Source: Odoribacter splanchnicus DSM 20712
GTDB lineage: Bacteria; Bacteroidota; Bacteroidia; Bacteroidales; Marinifilaceae
Direction: 5' to 3'
Length of the DNA stretch: 64,000 nucleotides
Assembly: GCF_000190535.1 (NCBI RefSeq)
Contig: NC_015160.1
Span: 2,790,001 to 2,854,000, forward strand
Shown here: piece after piece, positions 56,829-64,000 of the stretch
Layout of the letters: every line of letters begins with the position of its first letter
How positions within the stretch are numbered: position 1 is the first letter of the stretch
Translations under genes and position numbers: made by a program
The notes under the pieces: model-generated
The model's input: the letters and a program-made list of their open reading frames with translations, nothing else
Database searches by the model: none
What the model was told of the DNA's origin: nothing

Positions 56829-57191
56829 TTATAAAACTCCTTTTTTCTTCAACTGAGCTTCTAAAAGATAAAAATCTTTCAAATATTCATCAAGCATTTG
56901 TTGCTTCTGTTTTTCGGATAATTTTAGTGGATTAGGATCTAATTTTTTTACACAAGTCGGAGACGAACAAACCTGCTCGTCTGCATTTATAATTTCGATC
57001 TCAATACTTTCTCCAATATGCATATCCGATTTTATCCAAAAAGTATCCAGGGCATCATCTCCAAAGCCTTTGATACCGGCAACCGATAGTTCATAGCCGT
57101 TCGAACTATTGTAAAAAATAGTGACTGATGAACGGAAGTCAGGGGTAACAACAATTTCTTCTGACCTGAATTTTATTCTGAATCCTCTCAT
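56829..57191 (-). CDS. Small hypothetical protein, family 2 of 3
   Basis: 120 residues. RGFRIKFRSEEIVVTPDFR at the start parallels KGLQIDIRGKIMNCVTPKG of 57188-57484. MHIGESIEIEIINADE carries the shared G-x-x-(I/V) motif and the last 30 residues are a charged helix (SEKQKQQMLDEYLKDFYLLE) comparable to the tail of 57188-57484. Its ATG overlaps the stop of the upstream gene (ATGA), so the pair is translated together. Confidence 0.6.
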   Translation of the reverse strand: MRGFRIKFRSEEIVVTPDFRSSVTIFYNSSNGYELSVAGIKGFGDDALDTFWIKSDMHIGESIEIEIINADEQVCSSPTCVKKLDPNPLKLSEKQKQQMLDEYLKDFYLLEAQLKKKGVL

Positions 57192-57484
57192 TTCAACACA
57201 CCTTCTTTTGTTAAAAATTTTTTAAGTTGATTATAGTATCCTAACATATCTTCATCTGTCATATTACTCATATATATGGTATCATACTCCATACCCTCAA
57301 TAGCAGTAATTTTCACTTTGTCTCCTACAGCCAACTCTATTTTACCCCAATCCAACTTAACGCTGTTTTCTTTGTCTTCACCGAGAACAACCATATTGTC
57401 AGCTTCTACAAACACACAAACCTGCCCTTTCGGTGTGACGCAATTCATTATTTTTCCTCGAATATCTATTTGCAAACCTTTCAT
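57188..57484 (-). CDS. Small hypothetical protein, family 3 of 3
   Basis: 98 residues. A compact beta domain (LQIDIRGKIMNCVTPKGQ; LDWGKIELAVGDKVKITAIE) followed by a charged helix (DEDMLGYYNQLKKFLTKEG). First gene of the trio. No signal peptide, so intracellular unless exported another way. It does not match a family I know. Confidence 0.6.
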   Translation of the reverse strand: MKGLQIDIRGKIMNCVTPKGQVCVFVEADNMVVLGEDKENSVKLDWGKIELAVGDKVKITAIEGMEYDTIYMSNMTDEDMLGYYNQLKKFLTKEGVLK

Positions 57485-57620
57485 AACATATGTTTTTTGG
57501 CGCTTTTCACTTCAACACAACTACAACTTGTTAAAATACCTAATATTTTAAGAGGTTTTTCACCTTTATTGATGATTCCAGGAGTATAAAAATACGTTAT
57601 CCACTTTTCTCACACCAGGC

Positions 57621-57650
57621 TGAATCATCGGAAAATGTTCGGAATTATTT
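57621..57650. repeat. TCGGAAAATGTTCGGAAT motif, copy 2
   Basis: TGAATCATCGGAAAATGTTC then GGAATTATTT, matching 47867-47895 with two changes over 25 bases. It lies 60 bp upstream of the histidine kinase ATG. Confidence 0.5.
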
Positions 57651-57708
57651 CCACATTCAACAGAAACAAAAGTTGTGATTCTTTCACTTAATCTTTATTT
57701 TTAACCCG

Positions 57709-59919
57709 ATGAAAAAATTATTTTTATATAATCCCGGCATGATCATCCTGTCGATAATCCTGTTTCTCCTGACAGAAAGCAGCTGGCTGATCTATTGGTT
57801 CCGGATTGAAGAAAAAAATTTTCGGAACGACATCAACCAGGCGATACATGCTGCTATTCAAGAAGAAGCATACAGGATAAATGAGGAGGACGACAGTTTC
57901 GTCGACTTCAGAATAGAAAACAGAATTATCATGGAGTATACTCTTCGGGGACACCATTTCAGAATAGATACCCTGCGGAAAGAAATGACCGACTTATTCA
58001 ACAAACAACGTTATGATTACAATAAAAAGTTGTGGAAACTGGACAGTATAGCCCACTATTTCCGGCATTTTTGTCCGGTAACGGAATTACCCGTAATTTT
58101 CACGCGACAAGACCCGAACGGAAAGCTTATAGATCACTATCCCTCCCATCTATTGCCTCAAAGAGCTCCTGCTTTCGGCCCGCAGCAATTGGGTAATATC
58201 GAGAAAGACCAGCTGATGGCCTGGTATGATTTTCCGCTTATTTATTTTTGGAAGTATCAGAAATACGGAATTTTACTTTCATTACTTCCACTCTTCCTGG
58301 CCATTTATTATGGATTCCTGATCATAAAGAAAGAACATCGGGAACGTAAGAACTTACGCTATATCGAGAAACAAGTTATTTTTATCCATGACCTGAAAAC
58401 TCCGCTATGTACCAATCGCGATATAGAAGGCAGGATCCTGAAAAATCTGGCCACCTGGCCTCCCGAAAAAATATATGAAAAACTACAAATCAGCCACCAC
58501 CAATCGGAGCGTTTATTAAAAGAAATGCAACAAATCACCATACAGTCGGCAGGACGCTGGGGAGGAGAAATAGAAAACCGGACTTTCGATTTGAAAAAAG
58601 CACTCGAAGAACTGATCGACAACTACCGGTGTGGCCACGAAAAAGCCACTATCAATCTTGATTTTCAATTGAAAGATCCGGAAATCTTTGCCGATTCTTT
58701 TCATTTGATCCACCTGGTAGACAATCTGATCAGCAATGCGCTGAAATATGCCGGAGAAAAAGCCGAAATTCAGATTAGCTGTAAACAGGAAAAAACAAAT
58801 AAATTACTGATTTCGGTCAAAGACAACGGACCGGGTGTTTCCACTCATTCCCGGAAACGTATTTTCAGGACCGGTTTTCGTTCCAATCACCGTCACCAGA
58901 ATAGCCACGGTATAGGACTTGCTTATGTGCGTAAAATTGTGCGGCAGTACAATGGACACATACAGATAAAAAGCAAAGAAAACGAGGGATCGGAATTCTG
59001 TCTGTCGCTGTGTCTGGATAAACCGAAATCATATAAAAAATCAGTTTCTTCTTCACACATATACCGCTATTTTTTCATTGCCTTATTACTGGCTGAAATG
59101 GTCTGGATGCTCAATTTATATTCAGCCGAACGGACTAATTTTGTAAACCACAAAAATCCTTTAATCGACGAAACGATTTTTAAAATGAGTAAAAATCTTT
59201 TCCAGATACGGGATACCGCCAGGTTTCAAAACAATTGGCAGGAGAATTCAATTACGATCACCCGGGGAGTAAAAGATACGACAGTAGAGATGGGCGGGAT
59301 CGTCAATCAAAGCTATGTATATGGCCGTTTATCTTATGATCTTCGGGATTCATCCTGGTGTCTCGATTCACTTGTCCACTATTATAAGAAGAGCGACCTG
59401 CCATTTCCAATTTTCTTCATCCGGAAGGACGCCAATGGAAAAATCATCGACCGGTATCCTTCCGAAGATCCGAACATCTTCCTGCCGGCTATTTTCCGTA
59501 TGCCCCTGGGGTATGTCGAGAGACACCGACTGGAGGTACAACTCGCTTATCCCTGGTTACAGCCTTTGACCACCCACAAAATTTGGCTACTATTTGCCTT
59601 GCTATCGATCTTATTGTCGGGATGGTTCACCCATTTATTGATGGCGGTCGATCGCCGCCAGAAAGCACTGATCCATCTGCAACGGAATGAAGTACAACAT
59701 TTCCTTCGGGAATTACAAGTACAACTCTGTCATTTACATGGCACAGAATCGGATCACCCCTCCCCGGCTATCCCTATATCCCCACCGATCCATACCGAAC
59801 TGTTACACAAAAATATCAAACAATACGAAAATATGATCATTAAAATAAATTACCTGCTGGACAAATTAACCATACTCAAAACACATCCGATGATTTTATA
59901 CCACGACTATGGATACTAA
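57709..59919 (+). CDS. Sensor histidine kinase with a duplicated membrane-sensor module
   Basis: 736 residues. Membrane helices at about 11-30 and 188-206 enclose a periplasmic sensor. The kinase follows: phospho-acceptor box FIHDLKTPLC with His227, N box DNLISNALKYAG (Asn339/343), G1 DNGPGV (372-377), G2 HGIGLAYV (400-407). After it a second copy begins: helix 452-470, a sensor with the same motif (LDSLVHYYKKSDLPFPIFF against LDSIAHYFRHFCPVTELPV; DANGKIIDRYPS against DPNGKLIDHYPS), helix 625-643, and a degenerate DHp segment with Arg667 in place of His (HFLRELQVQLC). No second ATPase domain. The C-terminal half may therefore be a pseudokinase partner. Overlaps the regulator gene by 11 bp. 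Confidence 0.88.
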   Translation: MKKLFLYNPGMIILSIILFLLTESSWLIYWFRIEEKNFRNDINQAIHAAIQEEAYRINEEDDSFVDFRIENRIIMEYTLRGHHFRIDTLRKEMTDLFNKQRYDYNKKLWKLDSIAHYFRHFCPVTELPVIFTRQDPNGKLIDHYPSHLLPQRAPAFGPQQLGNIEKDQLMAWYDFPLIYFWKYQKYGILLSLLPLFLAIYYGFLIIKKEHRERKNLRYIEKQVIFIHDLKTPLCTNRDIEGRILKNLATWPPEKIYEKLQISHHQSERLLKEMQQITIQSAGRWGGEIENRTFDLKKALEELIDNYRCGHEKATINLDFQLKDPEIFADSFHLIHLVDNLISNALKYAGEKAEIQISCKQEKTNKLLISVKDNGPGVSTHSRKRIFRTGFRSNHRHQNSHGIGLAYVRKIVRQYNGHIQIKSKENEGSEFCLSLCLDKPKSYKKSVSSSHIYRYFFIALLLAEMVWMLNLYSAERTNFVNHKNPLIDETIFKMSKNLFQIRDTARFQNNWQENSITITRGVKDTTVEMGGIVNQSYVYGRLSYDLRDSSWCLDSLVHYYKKSDLPFPIFFIRKDANGKIIDRYPSEDPNIFLPAIFRMPLGYVERHRLEVQLAYPWLQPLTTHKIWLLFALLSILLSGWFTHLLMAVDRRQKALIHLQRNEVQHFLRELQVQLCHLHGTESDHPSPAIPISPPIHTELLHKNIKQYENMIIKINYLLDKLTILKTHPMILYHDYGY

Positions 59920-60612
59920 AAAAATAAAAATACTGTACGCAGAAGATAACCGCATCACCGCACAAGAAACCGGGGAAGCCCTGGAAGACAACGGTTATGA
60001 AGTAAAAACAGTCTTCGATGGCGACGAAGCCTGGCTCGCTTACCAGTCTTCCCGTCCGGATGTTGTCGTACTCGACTATCAAATGCCGGGAAAAACAGGA
60101 ATAGAAGTATTTTTACTGATCCGGCAATTGGATAAAAAAATTCCGGTACTCATCCTTAGCTCTTACACCGAACTATGTGCAGCCTCATTAAAAATAGGTA
60201 CCAGTGACTTTGTCCGTAAGGACGGAGGTATAGACGAATTGTGTGCCCGGATCGAAGCAGCCCTGAATCGATATCCGGGACCGGAAATAACCGGCCACCC
60301 CTCAGAAAAAGTATATCAGCTATCTCCGACCAGCCGTTTCTACCCTGCAAACTCTACCCTTGAAATCGGTGACCAGCGTTACCCGCTCAAAACGATGCTC
60401 GCCGAATTATTGACTATTTTTTGTCAAAATCAGAATTCCTTTATACCGGGAACAATCATTTGCAGAAGACTTTGGAACAATGACAACGCGTCCAAAATAA
60501 GTCTGTTACGGGATTTATCTCTGAGCTCCGGAAAATTCTGAAAACTGATACTTCGCTGAAAATCCGTTCTTCCTATGGAAAAGGGTATTGTTTCAGTACT
60601 CCCGAAAAATAA
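59909..60612 (+). pseudogene. OmpR-type response regulator, frameshifted near its end
   Basis: A receiver domain at residues 1-120: ILYAEDNRITAQE, phospho-Asp in VVVLDYQMPGKTG (about Asp52-54), SSYTE and the Lys of FVRKDGG. The winged-helix output begins near residue 135 (STLEIGDQRYPL) and continues to RRLWNNDNASKISLLRD. The frame then ends early at 60541 with LSLSSGKF. The -1 frame continues FISELRKILKTDTSLKIRSS and YGKGYCFSTPEK, stop at 60612, which is the missing recognition helix and wing. A single base lost near 60510-60515 explains it. Partner of the kinase at 57709-59919, translationally coupled. Confidence 0.82.
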
Positions 60613-60979
60613 TAGTAAACGGCTAATTATCAAGATATCACAAGGGACACCTAATTTGCTAAATCTTATCGATCTTTATTCCTGAATTTCCCAATAAATC
60701 ATCCATAGCGAGGGTTGCAGCATTGAAATCCCACTTTATACCTAATACATAACTTCATAAAAAAGCAAAGGTGTTTATATACATATTTACCCTAAATGTA
60801 CCTTTATAAGTGTAAATATGTATATAACTGCCAAAAATTATTCTCAGCTTATACAGAGTTATAAATTCTTTAACCAATCGCAACCTACTTTATAATATTT
60901 CCTTTCTACTTTTTCGCTCCCTAAAGCGTATATACTCCATAACAAAAATGAAAATGTAAAAAACCAAATAGGTAGGATT
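60613..60979. other. Intergenic region before the porin
   Basis: 367 bp, A+T-rich. The only distinct object is the inverted repeat at 60773-60828. No gene is visible. Confidence 0.55.
60773..60828. promoter_or_regulatory. Inverted repeat upstream of the porin gene
   Basis: TATATACATATTTAC (60776-60790) and GTAAATATGTATATA (60812-60826) form perfect 15-bp arms separated by 21 bp. It lies 150 bp before the porin ATG. It could be an operator (direct pairing of two half-sites) or a hairpin terminator of the kinase/regulator operon. Confidence 0.5.
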
Positions 60980-62224
60980 ATGAAAAAAAAAGTTTTAATC
61001 GTATTATTTTCTGTGTTTGTGGCAGGGTTTTATGCACAAGCACAAGCACAGAAAGTAAATGTCGTATCGGTATCGAAAGAAAGGGATATCCATAATTTCT
61101 ATACCATGATGAAAGAAGCCTTTCCACTGGCTTACAATGACCCGGCAGCTCCACGCTTTATTTTCTTCGATGACAACAAAAATTTTATTTTCGGTGTCGG
61201 GGGATACGTTCAGTTGTCAGGAGTTTACGACTTTAACGGCGTAGAAGATTACAATTTTTTTACAACTTCGACTATTGCCATGAAAGGACATCAACCCGGT
61301 GCCAGTTACGGTATGACAGTCGGACAATCCCGTTTGTTTTTTAAATTAGTAGGCAATACGGATGTAGGACGTTTAGTGTCTTATATCGAAATGGAATTCC
61401 AGGGGCCGCAGAACACCCCGAAGCTCCAGCAAGCTTTCGTACAATTCAAAGGTTTTACGCTGGGACAAGCCTGGAGTACTTTCGGCGATATGACAGCCGT
61501 ACCTACGACTATCGATGAAGAAGGACCGAGTAGTGGTATCGAAATCCGTCAGCCGATGCTTCGGTATACTTACCATATCAACGATCGATGGCAATCTTCT
61601 TTAGCCTTGGAATATGCCAAAGCATCGTATACAACCGGGAAAAATGCCGAATCCATCCGGCAGAAAGTTCCGGATATTCCTTTGAACATACGCTATACGA
61701 TGAAAAACGGGAGCCACGTTCAGGTAGGAGCTATCTTAAGAAATATCGGTTATAAAAATGTAGTGAAAGATAAGGATAAAATCAGAACCGGTTGGGGTGT
61801 TATGGGGAGCGGTAAATTAAATATCACCTCATCGACCAGTTTTCTGTTTCAGGCCGAATATGGTAAAGGGATTGCCAATTACATTCAGGATATCTCGGGT
61901 ATCGGTTATGACCTGATCCCGACAGCAGACGACAATGGAAATCTGAAAGCTCCCGGTATGTGGGGCCTGTTCGGCGCTTTCCAACACAATTGGAATCCTA
62001 AGCTTTATTCGACGATCACCTACAGTTATGCCCGGCTTGAAGCCCGCGGCAGCCTGGAAGGGGATACTTACAAATATGCACAATATGCAGGAGCTAATCT
62101 GTTATGGAATTTTACGGAATTCGGAACTACCGGCATAGAATATGTTTTCGGACGCCGTAATAATTTCAACCACGACTATGGTAATGCCAGCCGTATCAAT
62201 GCTATGATTCAATATCGGTTCTGA
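60980..62224 (+). CDS. DcaP-like outer-membrane porin
   Basis: 414 residues. Signal peptide (MKKKVLIVLFSVFVAGFYAQA), then beta strands with alternating residues such as FIFGVGGYVQLSGVYDF, GQSRLFFKLVGNTDVGRLV, YIEMEFQG, and a terminal aromatic (MIQYRF). The FTLGQAWSTFGDMTAVPTTID segment is typical of DcaP-type trimeric porins. Substrate not known. The two-component genes upstream may control it; this is inference from proximity. Confidence 0.85.
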   Translation: MKKKVLIVLFSVFVAGFYAQAQAQKVNVVSVSKERDIHNFYTMMKEAFPLAYNDPAAPRFIFFDDNKNFIFGVGGYVQLSGVYDFNGVEDYNFFTTSTIAMKGHQPGASYGMTVGQSRLFFKLVGNTDVGRLVSYIEMEFQGPQNTPKLQQAFVQFKGFTLGQAWSTFGDMTAVPTTIDEEGPSSGIEIRQPMLRYTYHINDRWQSSLALEYAKASYTTGKNAESIRQKVPDIPLNIRYTMKNGSHVQVGAILRNIGYKNVVKDKDKIRTGWGVMGSGKLNITSSTSFLFQAEYGKGIANYIQDISGIGYDLIPTADDNGNLKAPGMWGLFGAFQHNWNPKLYSTITYSYARLEARGSLEGDTYKYAQYAGANLLWNFTEFGTTGIEYVFGRRNNFNHDYGNASRINAMIQYRF

Positions 62225-62268
62225 TTATTTACCGAAATAGATCGGCAGGAAGAAAGCCAAAAGGTTTG

Positions 62269-62410
62269 AGTTTATAAAGTTCATAAAATTAGTATTCCCC
62301 CTGCTTAGCACCTTGTTTATAGGACTTTCAGTCCAGGTCGGTCGCATTAACGACCGTAAGGAAATGACCGCAGATTCAGAAACTCTAAACTTTATGAGCT
62401 TTATAAACTA
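62269..62410. repeat. Inverted-repeat element (MITE-like)
   Basis: Arms 62269-62292 (AGTTTATAAAGTTCATAAAA) and 62385-62410 are inverted copies with a few mismatches, enclosing ~90 bp with an inner hairpin (CGGTCG cattaa CGACCG). The arm sequence recurs at 23649-23681. Confidence 0.55.
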
Positions 62411-62500
62411 ATTTAATTCTAGAATTATTCCGGTATTTGTTCGTCTTCGGTGTTCATGTTCGGTGACCCGGTCGCTTCTGTCGGTCATCTAGCTTTTTCT

Positions 62501-62557
62501 TTCACTGACCGGCGGAACTCCTCACTTCGTTCGTCAGACACCACCGGTCGGGCGCTC
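62501..62557 (+). repeat. 57-bp inverted repeat, left copy
   Basis: Exactly the reverse complement of 62901-62957. It contains TGACCGGCGG and CCACCGGTC, which can pair within the unit, so each copy may fold as a REP-like hairpin. It is more G+C-rich than its surroundings. The similarity continues at a lower level beyond the 57 bp. Confidence 0.9.
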
Positions 62558-62900
62558 AGAAAAAGCAAGACGACACTCGCCAGAGCTCCAATGGTCTCCG
62601 AACACGATCACCTTCGACTGATCTTATCACTTCATGGAAAACGAATCAGGATCTGAAAAATAGAAATCACAACGGAATAAGGGTTTTCCATTCCTTATGC
62701 CAGAAATCGAATTAAAATCAAAGGTACTGAAGACGCTCCGATAAAGTAACTCAGCAATCCATATCACGATAGAGGTGATCCGGTATTTCATTTTACAAAA
62801 CTTTCCTTATTCTTCCTTTGCTCTGTAGCGCAAACGGAAGATGCAGGGTTTTGTGCCGGAAGACCCTTGGAGCAGGAACGAGGGTCCGGTTAGGTTTTCC

Positions 62901-62957
62901 GAGCGCCCGACCGGTGGTGTCTGACGAACGAAGTGAGGAGTTCCGCCGGTCAGTGAA
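62901..62957 (-). repeat. 57-bp inverted repeat, right copy
   Basis: Identical to 62501-62557 in opposite orientation, spaced by 343 bp. Together the two copies could form a very long stem in a transcript. Confidence 0.9.
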
Positions 62958-63082
62958 GGAAAGCCTTAACGGACCGTTCCAGGCGACCGGGTCTGACGAC
63001 ACAGAACCCGAAATCGGAATAGAAAGAAAAAATAAAACCTACCTTTTTTCAGAACCCGCTAATCAGGTTTACAGGGCAAACG

Positions 63083-64000
63083 TCATTGCTGTAGCAACAC
63101 CGATACTTCCTGACGGTCCTTTTTCAGCTGTTCGCTCAATTCGTCGATTCCGTTGAATTTCCGTTCACCCCGGATACGGGCAATAAGTAAAAGCCGGATT
63201 TCTTTACCATAGATGTCGGCATCGAAATCAAAGATATTCACTTCGATCCGCACTACGCCGGAACAACTGACTGTGGGGCGTACGCCAATATTGAGCATAC
63301 CACGATATTCTTGTCCTTCAACCTTCACTTTTACAGCATACACTCCGGCGGCCGGCAATAGTTTACGGTCATCGTTCAACCGGATATTGGCGGTCGGGAA
63401 ACCCATACTCCGTCCTATTTTATCACCGGCAACAACTTTTCCACTAACAGAATACGTATACCCCAGAAATTCATTTACCCGATCGATATCTCCGATTTGC
63501 AGAGCATTCCGGATTTTTGTGGAACTGATATTGATTTGGTTCTCTTCATATACTTCTTCCTGTTCGAGGTAAAAGTGATAACGGTCAGCTAATTCTTTCA
63601 GTTTTTCAAAAGTTCCCTCCCGGTTTTTCCCGAAACGATGGTCATACCCCACGACCAAACCTTTTAAACCGATTTTATCGACCAGGATATGACGTACAAA
63701 ATCTGCATATTCCAATTCGGCCAGCGAACGGGTGAATTGCAGGACGACCAGATGTTCCACTCCATAAGTGGCGAGAATAGCAGCCTTTTCCTCCAAAGTG
63801 GTCAAAATCCCCGGCCTTTTTTCCATCGGATAGAGTACCTCCCGGGGATGGGGCTCGAAACTGATGATAACAGTCTCTCCCTTCAAATTCCGGGCCACTC
63901 TTTTCAGTGACTCGATCACCTGCACATGCCCTTTATGCACTCCATCGAAACTACCGATGGTTACTACCGGATTGACTATTTGTAAATTTTCGGTTCCGTA
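63083..64000 (-). CDS. ribF: Bifunctional riboflavin kinase / FAD synthetase, 5' end outside the window
   Basis: 305 codons visible; the frame stays open to base 64000, so the N-terminus lies outside. NPVVTIGSFDGVHKGHVQVI carries the nucleotidyltransferase HxGH-like motif (HKGH), EPHPREVLY and ISSTKIRNAL follow. The C-terminal flavokinase has GRSMGFPTANIRL and FDADIYGKEI. It converts riboflavin to FMN and then FAD. The usual GTG-start annotation at 63940 would cut into this motif and is wrong. Confidence 0.93.
   Translation of the reverse strand, partial: YGTENLQIVNPVVTIGSFDGVHKGHVQVIESLKRVARNLKGETVIISFEPHPREVLYPMEKRPGILTTLEEKAAILATYGVEHLVVLQFTRSLAELEYADFVRHILVDKIGLKGLVVGYDHRFGKNREGTFEKLKELADRYHFYLEQEEVYEENQINISSTKIRNALQIGDIDRVNEFLGYTYSVSGKVVAGDKIGRSMGFPTANIRLNDDRKLLPAAGVYAVKVKVEGQEYRGMLNIGVRPTVSCSGVVRIEVNIFDFDADIYGKEIRLLLIARIRGERKFNGIDELSEQLKKDRQEVSVLLQQ

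Larger units (their letters stand above)
62225..63082. other. Repeat-rich intergenic region
   Basis: 860 bp between the porin and ribF. It holds the inverted-repeat element at 62269-62410 and the two inverted 57-bp repeats at 62501-62557 and 62901-62957. Two open frames across the 57-bp repeats (62450-62656 plus, 62793-63002 minus) encode the same 19-residue stretch because the DNA is repeated; neither looks like a gene. Confidence 0.7.

Noticed and set aside
62450..62656. Small frame and its partner at 62793-63002 with the same 19-residue stretch
   Set aside because: They are similar only because the DNA is an inverted repeat; no signal, domain or ribosome-binding context.

Overview
The window looks like a chromosome segment of a Gram-negative gut-type Bacteroidales. 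The evidence is several SusC/SusD pairs, ECF sigma/FecR pairs, promoters of the TTTG-N19..20-TAnnTTTG type, few Shine-Dalgarno sites, and Bacteroidetes-type SecG, LptE and GroESL genes. The abundance of sigma-FecR-SusCD loci with thioredoxin-like lipoproteins suggests Odoribacteraceae (Odoribacter/Butyricimonas-like). That family-level guess is inference.

Layout. (1) 1-4659, minus strand, locus I: a SusD cut by the window edge, only the last ~115 residues of a SusC, an insertion sequence with a frameshifted transposase in place of the rest of susC, then fecR and an ECF sigma gene. (2) 4751-15007, minus, locus II: a complete cassette of sigma, fecR, susC, susD, DUF4843 lipoprotein, PKD-like lipoprotein and a thioredoxin-fold protein. 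(3) 15124-24029, minus, locus III: an orphan ECF sigma gene with its own promoter, a DUF4465-like lipoprotein, a susD broken by a 7-bp tandem duplication, susC, fecR and a sigma remnant; short repeats lie at both ends. (4) 24119-26286: a secreted protein with two thioredoxin modules. (5) 26632-27867, plus: a sigma-54 activator without a sensor domain. (6) 27864-42402: an apparent ~15-kb insertion holding a gene remnant, a MITE-like element, locus IV (sigma, fecR, susC, susD, DUF4843, PKD-like and three tandem TlpA-like proteins, all plus) and an Rpn/PD-(D/E)XK family protein. (7) 42934-51433: lptE, a TPR protein, secG, groES, groEL, a broken lipoprotein gene, a Na/Pi cotransporter and glyS. 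(8) 51685-57484, minus: accessory genes, including a transglutaminase-discoidin lipoprotein, a flippase interrupted at an 8-base homopolymer, and three small related genes of unknown function. (9) 57709-64000: a histidine kinase with a duplicated membrane-sensor module, a frameshifted response regulator, a DcaP-like porin, a repeat-rich 860-bp gap, and the 3' part of ribF.

How the genes work together. In loci I, II and IV the logic appears to be cell-surface signalling. An outer-membrane SusC with an N-terminal STN domain senses substrate and contacts periplasmic FecR, which controls an ECF sigma that transcribes the locus. SusD and the surface lipoproteins capture substrate. No glycoside hydrolases, lyases or sulfatases are present. 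The recurrent partners are thioredoxin-fold proteins, so a peptide or thiol/disulfide-containing nutrient is more likely than a polysaccharide; this is inference. Short conserved non-coding elements lie between sigma and fecR, and hairpins between fecR and susC, at several loci.

Five genes in 64 kb carry frameshifts (transposase, susD, a lipoprotein, a flippase and a response regulator). One sits on a 7-bp repeat and one on an 8-base homopolymer, so phase variation, decay and assembly error all need to be considered.
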